Origin: Bordetella parapertussis
Lineage (GTDB): Bacteria; Pseudomonadota; Gammaproteobacteria; Burkholderiales; SG8-41
Assembly (NCBI GenBank): GCA_945863085.1
Contig: CAMBCD010000177.1
Coordinates: 1 to 6,088, forward strand
Length of the DNA: 6,088 nt
Reading direction: 5' to 3'
The position numbers and the translations under genes were made by a program. The notes beneath the pieces are model-generated. The model was not told the DNA's origin. It did no database searches and was given only the letters and a program-made list of their open reading frames with translations. Below are positions 5,586-6,088 of the stretch, one piece after another; position 1 is the stretch's first letter, and each line of letters begins with the position of its first letter.

Positions 5586-6088
5586 ATGTCACTGATTGAA
5601 CAAGCCGCCATATTCATGCTGACCGGGGTGCTGCTGGTGCCGCTGTTCCAGCGCTTCCGGCTCGGCGCCGTGCTCGGATATCTTGCCGCGGGCGTGCTGG
5701 TCGGACCCTGGGGCTTCGGTGTCATCAGTGAAATTGAAACAACATTGCACTTTGCCGAATTCGGCGTGGTGCTGCTGCTGTTCCTGATCGGGCTGGAACT
5801 CGAACCGGCGCGGCTGTGGGCGCTGCGCCACCCGGTATTCGGCTCCGGCGGCGCGCAGGTCGGCATCACCGGCCTGCTGCTGGCAGGGGCCGGCATCATG
5901 TTCGGCCTGTCGTGGCAGGCTGCCGTGGTCGCCGGTTTCGCCGGCGCGATGTCCTCCACCGCGCTGGTGCTGTCGGCGCTCGCCGAAAAAGGCCAGCTCG
6001 GCCAGCCGCATGGCCGCGAGTCCTTCGCCGTGCTGCTGTTCCAGGACCTGGCGGTGATTCCGCTGCTCGCACTGCTGCCGCTGCTCGG
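5586..6088 (+). CDS. KefB/KefC-like monovalent cation:proton antiporter, N-terminal part (runs off the window)
   Basis: This is an inner-membrane antiporter of the CPA2 family. KefB/KefC members let K+ out in exchange for H+, are held closed by glutathione and opened by glutathione adducts, and so protect against electrophiles. The visible 167 residues contain LGAVLGYLAAGVLVGPWGFG (26-45), LLFLIGLELEPARLW (64-78), the SSTALVLSALAEKGQL stretch (123-138) and FQDLAVIPLLALLPLL (152-167), whose Asp154 is the conserved ion-path aspartate. These blocks closely follow KefB/KefC. ATG 5586 has GAGG seven bases upstream. Full family members are about 600 residues, with a C-terminal RCK/KTN nucleotide-binding domain beyond the window, so the Kef subtype, as opposed to another CPA2 antiporter, is probable but not proven. 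The gene follows the hydrolase by 158 bp and probably has its own promoter. Confidence 0.9.
   Translation, partial: MSLIEQAAIFMLTGVLLVPLFQRFRLGAVLGYLAAGVLVGPWGFGVISEIETTLHFAEFGVVLLLFLIGLELEPARLWALRHPVFGSGGAQVGITGLLLAGAGIMFGLSWQAAVVAGFAGAMSSTALVLSALAEKGQLGQPHGRESFAVLLFQDLAVIPLLALLPLL

Noticed and set aside
1..6088. Defence system, CRISPR array, toxin-antitoxin pair, IS element, prophage, tRNA or rRNA
   Set aside because: All sizable plus-strand genes are recognised metabolic or transport families, repeats are short and intergenic, and no RNA-gene signature was seen.

Overview
The window is about 6.1 kb of GC-rich, densely coded bacterial DNA. It reads as ordinary proteobacterial chromosome, most likely a betaproteobacterium (a gammaproteobacterium is possible). 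This rests on the close match of the partial glyA to proteobacterial serine hydroxymethyltransferase, TAAAAT-type -10 boxes, a paired-hairpin intergenic repeat with CGTCA/TGACG ends, and a glutathione-gated Kef-type antiporter. The assignment is inference; no 16S or other phylogenetic marker is present.

Layout. Positions 1-275 (minus) hold the first 91 codons of glyA. A 135-bp divergent control region separates it from a plus-strand series that fills the rest of the window: the small (411-953) and large (1077-2537) membrane subunits of a TRAP transporter, with a hairpin repeat wedged between them; a LysE/RhtB-family exporter (2659-3294); an enolase-superfamily enzyme of the mandelate racemase/muconate lactonizing type (3331-4428); an alpha/beta hydrolase with a signal peptide (4528-5427); and the start of a KefB/KefC-like K+/H+ antiporter (5586 to the window edge).

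How the genes may work together. The TRAP permease and the enolase-superfamily enzyme suggest import and conversion of an organic or sugar acid. The exporter lies 36 bp upstream of the enolase-family gene and is probably cotranscribed with it. The exported hydrolase could release a substrate in the periplasm, but this is inference from neighbourhood only. No periplasmic TRAP binding protein (DctP) gene is present, so the substrate cannot be inferred from one. glyA and the kef-like gene are probably unrelated housekeeping flanks.

Nothing resembling a defence system, CRISPR array, prophage, insertion sequence, tRNA or rRNA was seen. The points most worth a second look are the atypical active-site residues of the enolase-superfamily protein (K-x-H instead of K-x-K, and Ser in place of the Asp of the Asp-His dyad), the repeat element splitting the TRAP permease genes, the missing dctP, and a 14-bp tandem repeat upstream of the hydrolase.
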